Notes under the pieces: generated by a model | Told to the model about the DNA's origin: nothing | Database searches by the model: none | The model's input: the letters and a program-made list of their open reading frames with translations, nothing else | Part shown: positions 7,410 through 13,396 of the stretch, piece by piece | Layout: each line of letters opens with the position of its first letter | Numbering within the stretch: the first letter of the stretch is position 1 | Position numbers and translations under genes: made by a program | From: JBKJUK01 sp046590705 | Lineage (GTDB): Bacteria; Acidobacteriota; Thermoanaerobaculia; Gp7-AA8 | DNA length: 13,396 bases | Assembly: GCA_046590705.1 (NCBI GenBank) | Contig: JBKJUK010000052.1 | Location: 1 to 13,396, forward strand | Reading direction: 5' to 3'

Positions 7410-7741
7410 TTGAACTCCGCGATCAATTTCTTCAATGTGCGTTTCTGGTCGGCCGTCAGGTCATCTCGTTCGGTCTTAGAGTAGCCGAGCAGCAAATAGA
7501 TGACCTCATCGGGTCGAAACCAGTAGTAGATGACGCGGACACCGCCGCGCTTTCCTCGGCCACGCGACTGCTCCGTCCAGCGAACTTTCCGAAGACCACC
7601 GCTTCCAGGAATGATATCTCCCAACTCCGGCTGGAGAACCAAGGCTGACTGAAGACTCGCGTACTCCGAGTCGCCCATGATTTCGACAATCTGCCGCGTG
7701 AACACGGGAGTTTCGACAAACTTCATTCTGACGCCAAGCAT
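7406..7741 (-). CDS. RelE/HigB-type mRNA-interferase toxin
   Basis: 111 residues resembling the RelE-like toxin family found with NadS-type antitoxins (PF06296-like). Landmarks are FVETPVFTRQIVEIMGDSEY, LVLQPELGDIIPGSGGLRKV (the GDxIPGxGGLRKxRW signature), RGKRGGVRVIYYWF and a C-terminal helix LTADQKRTLKKLIAEF. Related toxins cut mRNA at the ribosome. Toxin precedes antitoxin, as in higBA. The start is uncertain: the ATG at 7741 gives MLGVRMKF, while the internal ATG at 7726 gives MKFVETPVF, which matches how most relatives begin. Neither has a clear ribosome site. The Arg/Lys-rich and Tyr residues needed for activity are present, so it looks intact. Confidence 0.88.
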   Translation of the reverse strand: MLGVRMKFVETPVFTRQIVEIMGDSEYASLQSALVLQPELGDIIPGSGGLRKVRWTEQSRGRGKRGGVRVIYYWFRPDEVIYLLLGYSKTERDDLTADQKRTLKKLIAEFK

Positions 7742-7937
7742 ACGCCATTGACGTACTTCTTCTCAACGCACTCTGGGGCGAGAGTATTCGGGACGGATCA
7801 CGCGCTACTTACACTAACGGACCTCGGTTCCACGGCTTCGTGCCGCACGCAAGTACTACGGCACAGCGACTCAGCACCGTGCGGCACGAAGTCCGCTGCA
7901 ACCGAAAGCTAGGCGGCGCGTAGATACGTCCGGTCGG
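7742..7937. promoter_or_regulatory. Toxin upstream region with a 14-bp perfect inverted repeat
   Basis: CTTCGTGCCGCACG at 7836-7849 is the exact reverse complement of 7878-7891, with a 28-bp spacer. It ends about 95 bp upstream of the toxin ATG, between that start and the small ORF. It could end upstream transcription, act as a binding site for the antitoxin, or be a leftover repeat arm. No convincing promoter hexamers are seen. Role is inference. Confidence 0.4.
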
Positions 7938-8066
7938 CTACCAGCGCACGTCCGAGTGGAAGAGCAGACCGGTCCTCGTGTCATAGGCGGTGAGAACGAC
8001 CGCCTCGACACGACGGTCATAAGCGGTGATTTCCAGCCACGTCTTCATATCAGTCGGCGCACTCAC
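7938..8066 (-). CDS. Small ORF (42 aa), possible gene remnant
   Basis: GTG at 8066 with AGGAG at 8076-8080, nine bases away, opens a 42-codon frame ending in TAG at 7938-7940. From the internal Met it reads MKTWLEITAYDRRVEAVV, then LTAYDTRTGLLFHSDVRW. The composition looks protein-like: alternating hydrophobic strands, a repeated AYD-R pattern and high third-position GC. It resembles the last two strands of a beta-rich lipoprotein domain. I cannot assign a family. It follows the transglycosylase by 54 bp on the same strand and may be the 3' remnant of a larger gene, with the ribosome site arising by chance. Confidence 0.4.
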   Translation of the reverse strand: MSAPTDMKTWLEITAYDRRVEAVVLTAYDTRTGLLFHSDVRW

Positions 8067-8085
8067 CCCGCTTCACTCCTGGCCT

Positions 8086-8115
8086 GGTTACTGACTACTG
8101 AATACTAACTACCAG
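8086..8115 (-). repeat. Heptameric tandem repeat (AGTARYC type) after the transglycosylase
   Basis: Read on the minus strand, the bases after the transglycosylase stop contain TAGTTAGTATTCAGTAGTCA and then GTAACC, about four 7-base units. The unit and orientation match the repeats after nadK and at the end of mtnP. Confidence 0.7.
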
Positions 8116-8120
8116 CCCCA

Positions 8121-8786
8121 CTACCGCAGCGAACGTTCGTAGTCGGCGCGAATGGCGGCTACGTAGTTCTGCGTTTCGCGATAGGGCGGGATGCCATTGT
8201 ACCGAGCTACGGCGCCGGGACCGGCGTTGTAGGCAGCCAGTGCGAGATTCAGATCACCGTTGAAGGTGTCGAGCAGCTTACGCAGGTACTTCGTGCCTGC
8301 GAACACGTTCTGTCGAATGTCGAACGAATCGGTGATGCCGAGGTACTTCGCTGTGGCCGGCATCAACTGCATCAGTCCGCGGGCACCGACCCGTGAGACG
8401 GCCGAGGAGTTGAAGGCGGACTCGCGGCGGACCACGGCCGTGACAAGTCGCGGATCGACGCCGTACTGTCGCGAAGCTTCCTGGATCACGACCGCAAGAT
8501 GTGCAGGGACCGAAGCACTCATTGCGGCATTGCCGTTAAAAATCACACTCCCGAATGGTTGGAATCGGAGCGCAGATCCACGAAGAGACCGCAGACTCAG
8601 GAGTGCGGTTTTGATGTTCCCGTCGAATGAGAAGGCGTGGATGGAGTTGTGATCGTTGCTGATCACCACCTTACCGTTGCTTTTCACTTTCGCGCCGCCG
8701 GCCTTGCTGGCGATGAATCGATCGTCAGCAGACAGTGGTCCGGCCAGCAGAAAAGCACCAGCCGTCAGGTAGATCAGTCTTCGCAT
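8121..8786 (-). CDS. Secreted soluble lytic murein transglycosylase (SLT domain)
   Basis: Cleaves the glycan strands of peptidoglycan between MurNAc and GlcNAc, forming anhydro ends. It has 221 residues. The first 20, MRRLIYLTAGAFLLAGPLSA, form a signal peptide, so it acts in the periplasm. After a stretch of about 75 residues without recognised motifs, the SLT domain starts near residue 95. It shows the catalytic Glu122 in VRRESAFN, GLMQLMP at 137-143, NVFAGTKYLRKLL, LALAAYNAGPGAV at 181-193 and a final YVAAI. All family motifs are intact. The start ATG lacks an obvious ribosome site but is the one that gives the signal peptide. It is divergent from the amidohydrolase gene, with a 154-bp gap. 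Confidence 0.92.
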   Translation of the reverse strand: MRRLIYLTAGAFLLAGPLSADDRFIASKAGGAKVKSNGKVVISNDHNSIHAFSFDGNIKTALLSLRSLRGSALRFQPFGSVIFNGNAAMSASVPAHLAVVIQEASRQYGVDPRLVTAVVRRESAFNSSAVSRVGARGLMQLMPATAKYLGITDSFDIRQNVFAGTKYLRKLLDTFNGDLNLALAAYNAGPGAVARYNGIPPYRETQNYVAAIRADYERSLR

Positions 8787-8840
8787 GTACTGAAGCCAAC
8801 CTGAGCGGTTGTACCCGTATTCCGAGCCGCCGCCTCACCT

Positions 8841-8859
8841 GCATTTCTCGCAGAAATGC
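8841..8859. promoter_or_regulatory. Palindrome in the divergent transglycosylase/amidohydrolase gap
   Basis: GCATTTCT, CGC, AGAAATGC forms a perfect 8-bp dyad with a 3-base centre. A possible -10 box TATGCT (8864-8869) for the rightward gene follows five bases later, so a protein bound here would cover the -35 region. This makes it a candidate operator; no regulator is encoded alongside. Confidence 0.3.
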
Positions 8860-8940
8860 GGGCTATGCTACGGTCTGCGGCGAAGAACTGAACTGATCGA
8901 CATCCGCAGGAGTCTCACTGCGCACGTCCGGAGGCTGTAC

Positions 8941-10632
8941 ATGAAGCGAACTATGATTCTCTTTTCACTGAGCCTCGTTATGGCTGGCTGCGCGGGACAG
9001 GCACCCTTGTCCGGAGAAAACCCGATGAATGATAAGAACCGACCAGTGCTCCTACTCGAGAACGCAACCGTAGTCACTGGAAACGGAAGCGAGACCATCA
9101 CCGGGCTCACCGTAGTCGTTGACGGAAATCGCATCGAAGGGATCAGGCCGGTCTCCGAAGCACGCGCCCGCTTCGCAGCTGGCGAGCTGATCGACTGCAG
9201 CGGCCTCACCATACTCCCCGGCCTCATCGACGCGCACGGACACCTGGCCGGCCTCGGGGACTCGCTGGACTCGGTGCCGCTCGTCTCGACGACCTCGATT
9301 GAAGAAATCGGCAGCCGCGTAGCAGCGCGAGCGAAAACGCTGCTGAGCCCTGACGAGTGGGTCACTGGCCGTGGGTGGGATCAGAACGACTGGGAGACGA
9401 AGCAGTTTCCGACTGCGGCCGACCTCGATCGCTTCGTATCGGATCGCCCGGTCTGGATTGAGCGGGTCGACGGTCACGCCAGCTGGGCCAACACCGCGGC
9501 CATGAAGGCAGCAGGAGTTACGGCAACATCAAAGGACCCCGAGGGTGGGAAGATCCTGCGCGACTCTGCGGGCAACCCGACCGGTGTTTTCATCGATACG
9601 GCCACATCACTCATCGACAGCAAAGTCCCCCGAGCCAGCCGCGCGACGAGGAAGGCCAGACTGCTGCGCGCGGCGCAGACCGTTGCAGCGAACGGACTCA
9701 CGGCCATGCACGACGCCGGTGTCGATGACGAGACCATCGAGCTTTACCGCGAACTCATCGATGAAGGAAGCTTTCCGATTCGTGTTTACGCCATGCTCGG
9801 CGACAACGAAGAGTTACTGAAACGCTGGTTCGCGCGAGGACCGGCACTGGATCACAAAGGCAAGTTGTCTGTTCGTTCGGTGAAGCTGTACGCCGACGGT
9901 GCGCTTGGATCGCGCGGCGCGGCCTTGCTTGTGCCATACACTGATGATCCGCAGAACTCCGGTCTGATGATTGCGACTCCGGAACATCTCTTCGACGTGG
10001 CAAAACGTGCACGTGCGGCCGGATTCCAGGTCAATGCCCATGCCATCGGGGATCGTGGAACGCGTAACGTAATCGACGCCTTCGCGAAGGCGGGAGTCGT
10101 CCCGATCGATCGCTTCCGCATCGAGCATCTGCAGGTCAGCGCGCTCGAGGACTTTCCCAGGCTGGCTAAGCACGGGATCATCGCCTCGATGCAACCGACT
10201 CACGCCACATCGGATATGTACTGGGCCGAGGCCCGGCTCGGTCCTCAGCGGGTTCGTGGGGCCTACGCATGGCGCAAGGTTCTGGACGCTGGAGGAAGAC
10301 TGGCCTTCGGATCCGACTTTCCGGTAGAGGACGTTAACCCGTTCTTCGGCATCTACGCGGCGATGACACGCAAGGACCAGAAGGACTGGCCGGCGGACGG
10401 ATGGTATCCGGAAGAAAAGATGTCGCCGGCCGAGGCACTTCGCGGCTTTGCGCTCGATGCGGCCTACGCGTCATTCGATGAGAAAACTCGCGGCACGATC
10501 GAAGCAGGGAAACTCGCTGACCTCACCATTGTCGATCGTAATCCGCTCACTGCGCGTCCATCTGACGTCTACAAGACCAAGGTTCGTTACACCATTGTGG
10601 ATGGGAAGATCGTGTTCGATTCGGCGAGATGA
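8941..10632 (+). CDS. Lipoprotein amidohydrolase, YtcJ-like (amidohydrolase_3)
   Basis: 563 residues from the chosen ATG at 8941, which has GGAGG six bases upstream and begins MKRTMILFSLSLVMAGC. That is a lipoprotein signal with Cys17 as the lipidation site, so the enzyme is probably membrane-anchored outside the cytoplasm. An in-frame ATG at 8809 would add 44 unlikely residues. The metal-dependent hydrolase core has DAHGHL (His99, His101), VKLYADGALGSRG with Lys315, NAHAIGDRGTRN (His367), RIEHLQV (His396) and FGSDFPVEDVNP with Asp459. The C-terminal strand cluster ends LADLTIVDRNPL. This matches the YtcJ/N-substituted formamide deformylase group. The substrate is unknown. It has no operon partner. 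Confidence 0.9.
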   Translation: MKRTMILFSLSLVMAGCAGQAPLSGENPMNDKNRPVLLLENATVVTGNGSETITGLTVVVDGNRIEGIRPVSEARARFAAGELIDCSGLTILPGLIDAHGHLAGLGDSLDSVPLVSTTSIEEIGSRVAARAKTLLSPDEWVTGRGWDQNDWETKQFPTAADLDRFVSDRPVWIERVDGHASWANTAAMKAAGVTATSKDPEGGKILRDSAGNPTGVFIDTATSLIDSKVPRASRATRKARLLRAAQTVAANGLTAMHDAGVDDETIELYRELIDEGSFPIRVYAMLGDNEELLKRWFARGPALDHKGKLSVRSVKLYADGALGSRGAALLVPYTDDPQNSGLMIATPEHLFDVAKRARAAGFQVNAHAIGDRGTRNVIDAFAKAGVVPIDRFRIEHLQVSALEDFPRLAKHGIIASMQPTHATSDMYWAEARLGPQRVRGAYAWRKVLDAGGRLAFGSDFPVEDVNPFFGIYAAMTRKDQKDWPADGWYPEEKMSPAEALRGFALDAAYASFDEKTRGTIEAGKLADLTIVDRNPLTARPSDVYKTKVRYTIVDGKIVFDSAR

Positions 10633-10678
10633 ATCGGGCCGGGGGCCGACGCATACGCGTGAATCCGCAGGGAATTGA

Positions 10679-10761
10679 GTAGGGGCGCGTTGCGCGCGCC
10701 CGCTCTCTGGTGCACTTCGCGAGTACGAACGGGGGAGCGGGCGAACGCAGTTCGCCCCTAC
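10679..10761. repeat. Paired hairpin repeat with covarying stems
   Basis: Two 27-base arms (10679-10705 and 10735-10761) are imperfect reverse complements sharing GTAGGGGCG and CGCCCGCTC at their ends. Each arm folds alone. The left stem GGGCGCG/CGCGCCC has loop TTGCG; the right stem GGGCGAA/TTCGCCC has loop CGCAG. The two inner base pairs differ but stay paired. It lies 47 bp after the amidohydrolase stop and may serve as a terminator or mRNA-protecting element, as REP doublets do. Confidence 0.75.
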
Positions 10762-10794
10762 CACCGAGACCTTCGTTAGGTGAGCGCGTATGAA

Positions 10795-11133
10795 ACGCAG
10801 AACGATGAAGCAAGAAATGAAGAATGGCTGGGGGCCGGGGTCAAAAGGCCGGAGCAGAGCGATCGTTTTGGTCACCACGTCATTCCGATGAGCACGCGGT
10901 AACCCTGCAAGCTTGCTAGCCTTTCATGCGAAGAGGAATCTCCGTTCCGCGCCGCGAAGGTCGTACCGAAAGAGCGCGGCTGCGCTGACCGGAGATTCCT
11001 CTTCGCACTTACAGCACCGTCAGCCATACGATCGCGCGGCTCATCGGAATGACGTGAAACGACCGTCGCTTCTTTTTCTTACTTCATCGTTCTGCGTTCT
11101 GCGTTCTGCGTTCATCAGCCCCGGCCCCCGGCC
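10795..11133. repeat. Composite inverted-repeat element, including dispersed repeat copy B
   Basis: Four sets of inverted arms lie here. 10795-10816 pairs with 11076-11097 (22 bases, one mismatch). A G-rich block at 10826-10842 pairs with a C-rich block at 11117-11133. 10877-10893 pairs with 11039-11055 (17 bases, perfect). 10927-10944 pairs with 10990-11007 (18 bases, perfect). An inner GCCGCG/CGCGGC stem lies at 10951-10956/10975-10980. The left half (10826-10952) repeats the blocks at 6805-6950. The outer two arms are in swapped order, so it is a mosaic rather than one perfect palindrome. No gene is supported in this gap. Confidence 0.8.
11089..11113 (+). repeat. Heptamer tandem repeat, GTTCTGC x 3.5
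   Basis: Three and a half exact copies of the 7-base unit GTTCTGC run through this stretch. They overlap the end of the 22-base inverted-repeat arm, just downstream of the kinase gene. This is a second heptamer type, distinct from the AGTAGCC family. Confidence 0.75.
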
Positions 11134-11142
11134 TGGGCTCCA

Positions 11143-12051
11143 CTACACCTCGTCGAAGTGAGTCAACGCCTTGAACTCCCGGTACCGGGCTTCGATCTCA
11201 GGCATGGTCAGTGTGCGGACGCGCTCGAGAGAGAATGACTCCACGTTGAACGAGGCCAGCACGCTGCCGAACACAATCGCTTTCCGGAAGTCTGCAGCAG
11301 TCGGCGCTTCCTTCGAGGCGATGTATCCAAGAAAACCTCCCGCGAATGTGTCGCCCGCTCCGGTCGGATCGAAGACCGATTCGAGAGGATAGGCGGGCAC
11401 GGCAAAGACACTGTCGGAGTTCACCATGAGCACGCCATACTCCCCGCGCTTGATGACCAGCGTTTTCGGTCCGAGCTGCAGCATCTGGCGGGCGCCTTTG
11501 ATCAGATTGGCTTCGCCGGTGAACTGTCTCACTTCACCTTCGTTGATGACCAGCAGATCCACGGCTGAAATGATGCGCGTGAGCGCTTCCTTCTGCGAGG
11601 AGATCCAGTAATTCATCGTATCGAGCGCAACCAGCTGTGGTCTGCGGCACTGCTGAAGAACGTCCCATTGAAGCTCAGGGGCTATGTTGGCCAGGAAGAG
11701 AACACGCGGTGACCGGAACTGCTCGGGAAGCACAGGGTGGAAGTCGGCGAAGACATTCAGCTGCGTGTCTTTCGTCTCGGCGACGTTGAGATCGTAAGAA
11801 TACTCGCCGCTCCAGAAAAAACTCTTCCCGGCCACGCGCTCGAGACCAGAAGTGTCGATGTTCCGGCCCTCGAAAACCTTCATCTCTTCAGCGGTAAAGT
11901 CCTCGCCAACAACTGCGACCAGCTGCACTTTCGTGAAGAACGAAGCCGCGACCGAGAAATAAGTCGCGGAACCGCCAAGTGCGCGATCGGCCTTTCCAAA
12001 CGGAGTAACGATCGAGTCAAAGGCCACACTTCCAACAACAGTAATCGACAT
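11143..12051 (-). CDS. PfkB-family sugar/nucleoside kinase
   Basis: An ATP-dependent ribokinase-fold kinase of 302 residues. It begins MSITVVGSVAFDS and has the substrate-side GG at 26-27 (ALGGSATYFS), LVAVVGEDF, the NEGE motif at 170-173, KTLVIKRGEYG, and the anion-hole and catalytic motif DPTGAGDTFAGGF at 228-240 with base Asp234. The ribosome site CGAGG is five bases before the ATG. It lies 51 bp downstream of mtnP on the same strand, so it may phosphorylate a pentose or nucleoside linked to methylthioadenosine salvage. PfkB substrates cannot be read from motifs alone, so this is inference from context. Confidence 0.88.
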   Translation of the reverse strand: MSITVVGSVAFDSIVTPFGKADRALGGSATYFSVAASFFTKVQLVAVVGEDFTAEEMKVFEGRNIDTSGLERVAGKSFFWSGEYSYDLNVAETKDTQLNVFADFHPVLPEQFRSPRVLFLANIAPELQWDVLQQCRRPQLVALDTMNYWISSQKEALTRIISAVDLLVINEGEVRQFTGEANLIKGARQMLQLGPKTLVIKRGEYGVLMVNSDSVFAVPAYPLESVFDPTGAGDTFAGGFLGYIASKEAPTAADFRKAIVFGSVLASFNVESFSLERVRTLTMPEIEARYREFKALTHFDEV

Positions 12052-12083
12052 AAAAACCTCGTATGGAGAATGGAGAATTAAGA

Positions 12084-12121
12084 GCTACTGGTTACTGGCT
12101 ACTCAACTACTAACTACTGCC
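12084..12121 (-). repeat. Heptameric tandem repeat overlapping the mtnP 3' end
   Basis: On the minus strand, GGCAGTAGTTAGTAGTTGAG, then TAGCCAGTAACCAGTAGC, gives five AGTARYC-type units. The first units encode the last residues and stop codon of mtnP (AVVSS-stop); the rest lie in the 51-bp gap before the kinase. A second short repeat, TTCTCCA twice, follows at about 12063-12079. Confidence 0.75.
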
Positions 12122-12987
12122 TTCGAAAGATATCGTCCCACGATCGGTTCGAGAGTTTTCAGGGTCTTCGCCGGTATTCGAGATGGTTCGGTCATCAGCG
12201 CGTATTTGAGCGCTGATTCGCACGGACAGGAACGTTCGCGACCGGCCAGTACGCTCACCACGTTTCGAATGATCTCCGCCGCAGTGGAAGCGTTCTTGTG
12301 GAGGTATCCAATCACCTTCTCGACGCTCACCGCTTCTTCCGACTCGTGCCAGCAATCGTAGTCCGTCACCATGGCCAGAGTCGCGTAGCAGATCTCCGCT
12401 TCCCTCGACAACTTCGCTTCCTGCAGATTGGTCATGCCGATCACATCGACGCCCCATGAACGATAGAGGAGCGATTCAGCTCGCGTGGAAAACTGCGGAC
12501 CTTCCATACAGAGATAGGTTCCTCTCTCATGGATGCGCGCGCCTGCCTTTCGACCTGCCTCGACCAGAGCGGCGGCGGTGTCACTGCAGACAGGGTCAGC
12601 GAACGAAACGTGTCCGACCAGTCCATCGCCGAAGAAGGTGTCCACACGGTGACGGGTGCGATCGATGAACTGGTCAGGGATGACGATGTCGGTGGGCGCG
12701 TACTGCTCTTTCATCGATCCCACGGCAGACGCGGAAACGATTGTCTCCACCCCGAGGATCTTCATCCCGAAGATGTTGGCCCGGAAGTTCAATTCTGACG
12801 GCAGAATGTGATGGCCCCGACCATGACGTGCAAGGAAAGCGACGGGCACGCCATCAAGGTCTCCCAGCATGTATGCGTCAGAGGGATGACCGAACGGTGT
12901 CTCTACGACTCGTTCTTCAGAGATTGTCAGACCCTTCATGCCATACAGGCCTGACCCTCCGATGATGCCGACTTTTGCTTCACTCAT
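12103..12987 (-). CDS. mtnP: S-methyl-5'-thioadenosine phosphorylase
   Basis: Splits methylthioadenosine with phosphate into adenine and 5-methylthioribose-1-phosphate, in methionine and purine salvage. It has 294 residues, slightly above the usual length of about 280. Visible motifs are GGSGLY at 10-15, RHGRGHHILP at 54-63 (phosphate binding), SASAVGSMKE, MEGPQFSTRAE at 161-171, MTNLQEAKL at 185-193 and TDYDCWHESEEAVS at 208-221. The DYDCW motif marks 6-aminopurine (MTAP) rather than guanosine-type phosphorylase specificity. GGAG lies ten bases before the ATG. It follows the oxidoreductase gene by 25 bp and precedes a PfkB kinase. Its last residues lie in a heptamer repeat. Confidence 0.93.
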   Translation of the reverse strand: MSEAKVGIIGGSGLYGMKGLTISEERVVETPFGHPSDAYMLGDLDGVPVAFLARHGRGHHILPSELNFRANIFGMKILGVETIVSASAVGSMKEQYAPTDIVIPDQFIDRTRHRVDTFFGDGLVGHVSFADPVCSDTAAALVEAGRKAGARIHERGTYLCMEGPQFSTRAESLLYRSWGVDVIGMTNLQEAKLSREAEICYATLAMVTDYDCWHESEEAVSVEKVIGYLHKNASTAAEIIRNVVSVLAGRERSCPCESALKYALMTEPSRIPAKTLKTLEPIVGRYLSKAVVSS

Positions 12988-13012
12988 CAGTTCATCGCTC
13001 CGTCTGATTCGA

Positions 13013-13396
13013 TCATTTCTTCATGGCCTGCGAAATGGCATCGGTGACGCGGTGTGCCAGTGCCAGGGCTCGCATCGATTCCTCTGCGGTCACCAGCGGC
13101 ACTGATCGTTCGACCACGGCCTTGACGAATCCCTGCAGTTCGGCGCGCAGCGGTTCCTTCTTCTCTACGTTCCATGAGCGTGGCTCCAGGGTCTTCGCTC
13201 CATTCGCCGACGCGATTCGATAGCCCTTTACTTCCTGCTCTTTCAGGTCGAGCGACGCATAGACATCGGCCCCGTACAGCCTGAGTTTTCGCACTCGCTC
13301 GGCGGAGACACGACTGGCGGTGAGATTGGCAATGACCCCGTTGGCCAGTTCGAGGCGTACGTTGGCGATGTCGGTCTTGTCAGTCAGCACCACAAC
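13013..13396 (-). CDS. Gfo/Idh/MocA-family oxidoreductase, C-terminal part (5' end off window)
   Basis: The frame is open from the right edge (reading VVVLTDKTDIANVRLELANG) to TGA at 13013, 127 visible codons. It matches the C-terminal alpha/beta domain of NAD(P)-dependent Gfo/Idh/MocA dehydrogenases: DIANVRLELANGVIANLTAS, RKLRLYGADVYASLDL, and the final helices EPLRAELQGFVKAVVE and ESMRALALAHRVTDAI. The cofactor-binding Rossmann half lies outside the window. GTG at 13393 is internal to the gene, not its start. The stop is 25 bp before mtnP, suggesting cotranscription. The substrate is unknown. Confidence 0.82.
   Translation of the reverse strand, partial: VVVLTDKTDIANVRLELANGVIANLTASRVSAERVRKLRLYGADVYASLDLKEQEVKGYRIASANGAKTLEPRSWNVEKKEPLRAELQGFVKAVVERSVPLVTAEESMRALALAHRVTDAISQAMKK

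Noticed and set aside
10795..11133. Insertion sequence with terminal inverted repeats
   Set aside because: The arms resemble termini, but there is no transposase frame inside or nearby and the arm order is mosaic. A repeat element is the more economical reading.

Overview
The window is GC-rich bacterial DNA with compact, mostly housekeeping genes and several repeat-filled intergenic gaps. No rRNA or tRNA is visible. The gene set and the heptameric repeats placed after stop codons fit a soil or sediment lineage such as Acidobacteriota. That placement is inference; no marker gene here fixes the phylum.

Layout. (1) 1-1930, minus: the first 643 codons of a large N6-adenine DNA methyltransferase of the Eco57I / type IIG kind, running off the left edge. 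(2) 1966-3612, plus: a five-helix membrane protein with a C-terminal alkaline-phosphatase-superfamily domain whose metal-binding residues appear to be lost. (3) 3745-4158, minus: a secreted ComEA-like helix-hairpin-helix protein. (4) 4159-4765: no convincing gene, but a 31-nt inverted repeat with one mismatch. (5) 4766-6758, plus: a tight operon of RimI-like acetyltransferase, UbiX flavin prenyltransferase and NAD kinase. (6) 6759-7103: repeats. (7) 7104-8786, minus: in transcription order, a lytic transglycosylase, a 42-codon small ORF, a RelE/HigB-type toxin and its XRE-type antitoxin. (8) 8941-10632, plus: a lipoprotein amidohydrolase of the YtcJ type. (9) 10633-11142: 510 bp of hairpins and inverted repeats between convergent genes. 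(10) 11143-13396, minus: the end of a Gfo/Idh/MocA oxidoreductase, then methylthioadenosine phosphorylase (mtnP), then a PfkB-family sugar kinase.

How the parts relate. The acetyltransferase, UbiX and NAD kinase genes are separated by 18 and 4 bp and are probably cotranscribed. MtnP and the PfkB kinase sit 51 bp apart on one strand and may act on related pentose substrates. The methyltransferase and the toxin-antitoxin pair are the accessory, defence-type loci. The most unusual material is the apparently dead phosphatase-fold membrane protein and the layered repeat families: heptamers after stop codons, paired hairpins with compensating changes, and a structured element of about 340 bp that shares modules with a second copy about 4 kb away. 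I did not find a clearly new multi-gene system.
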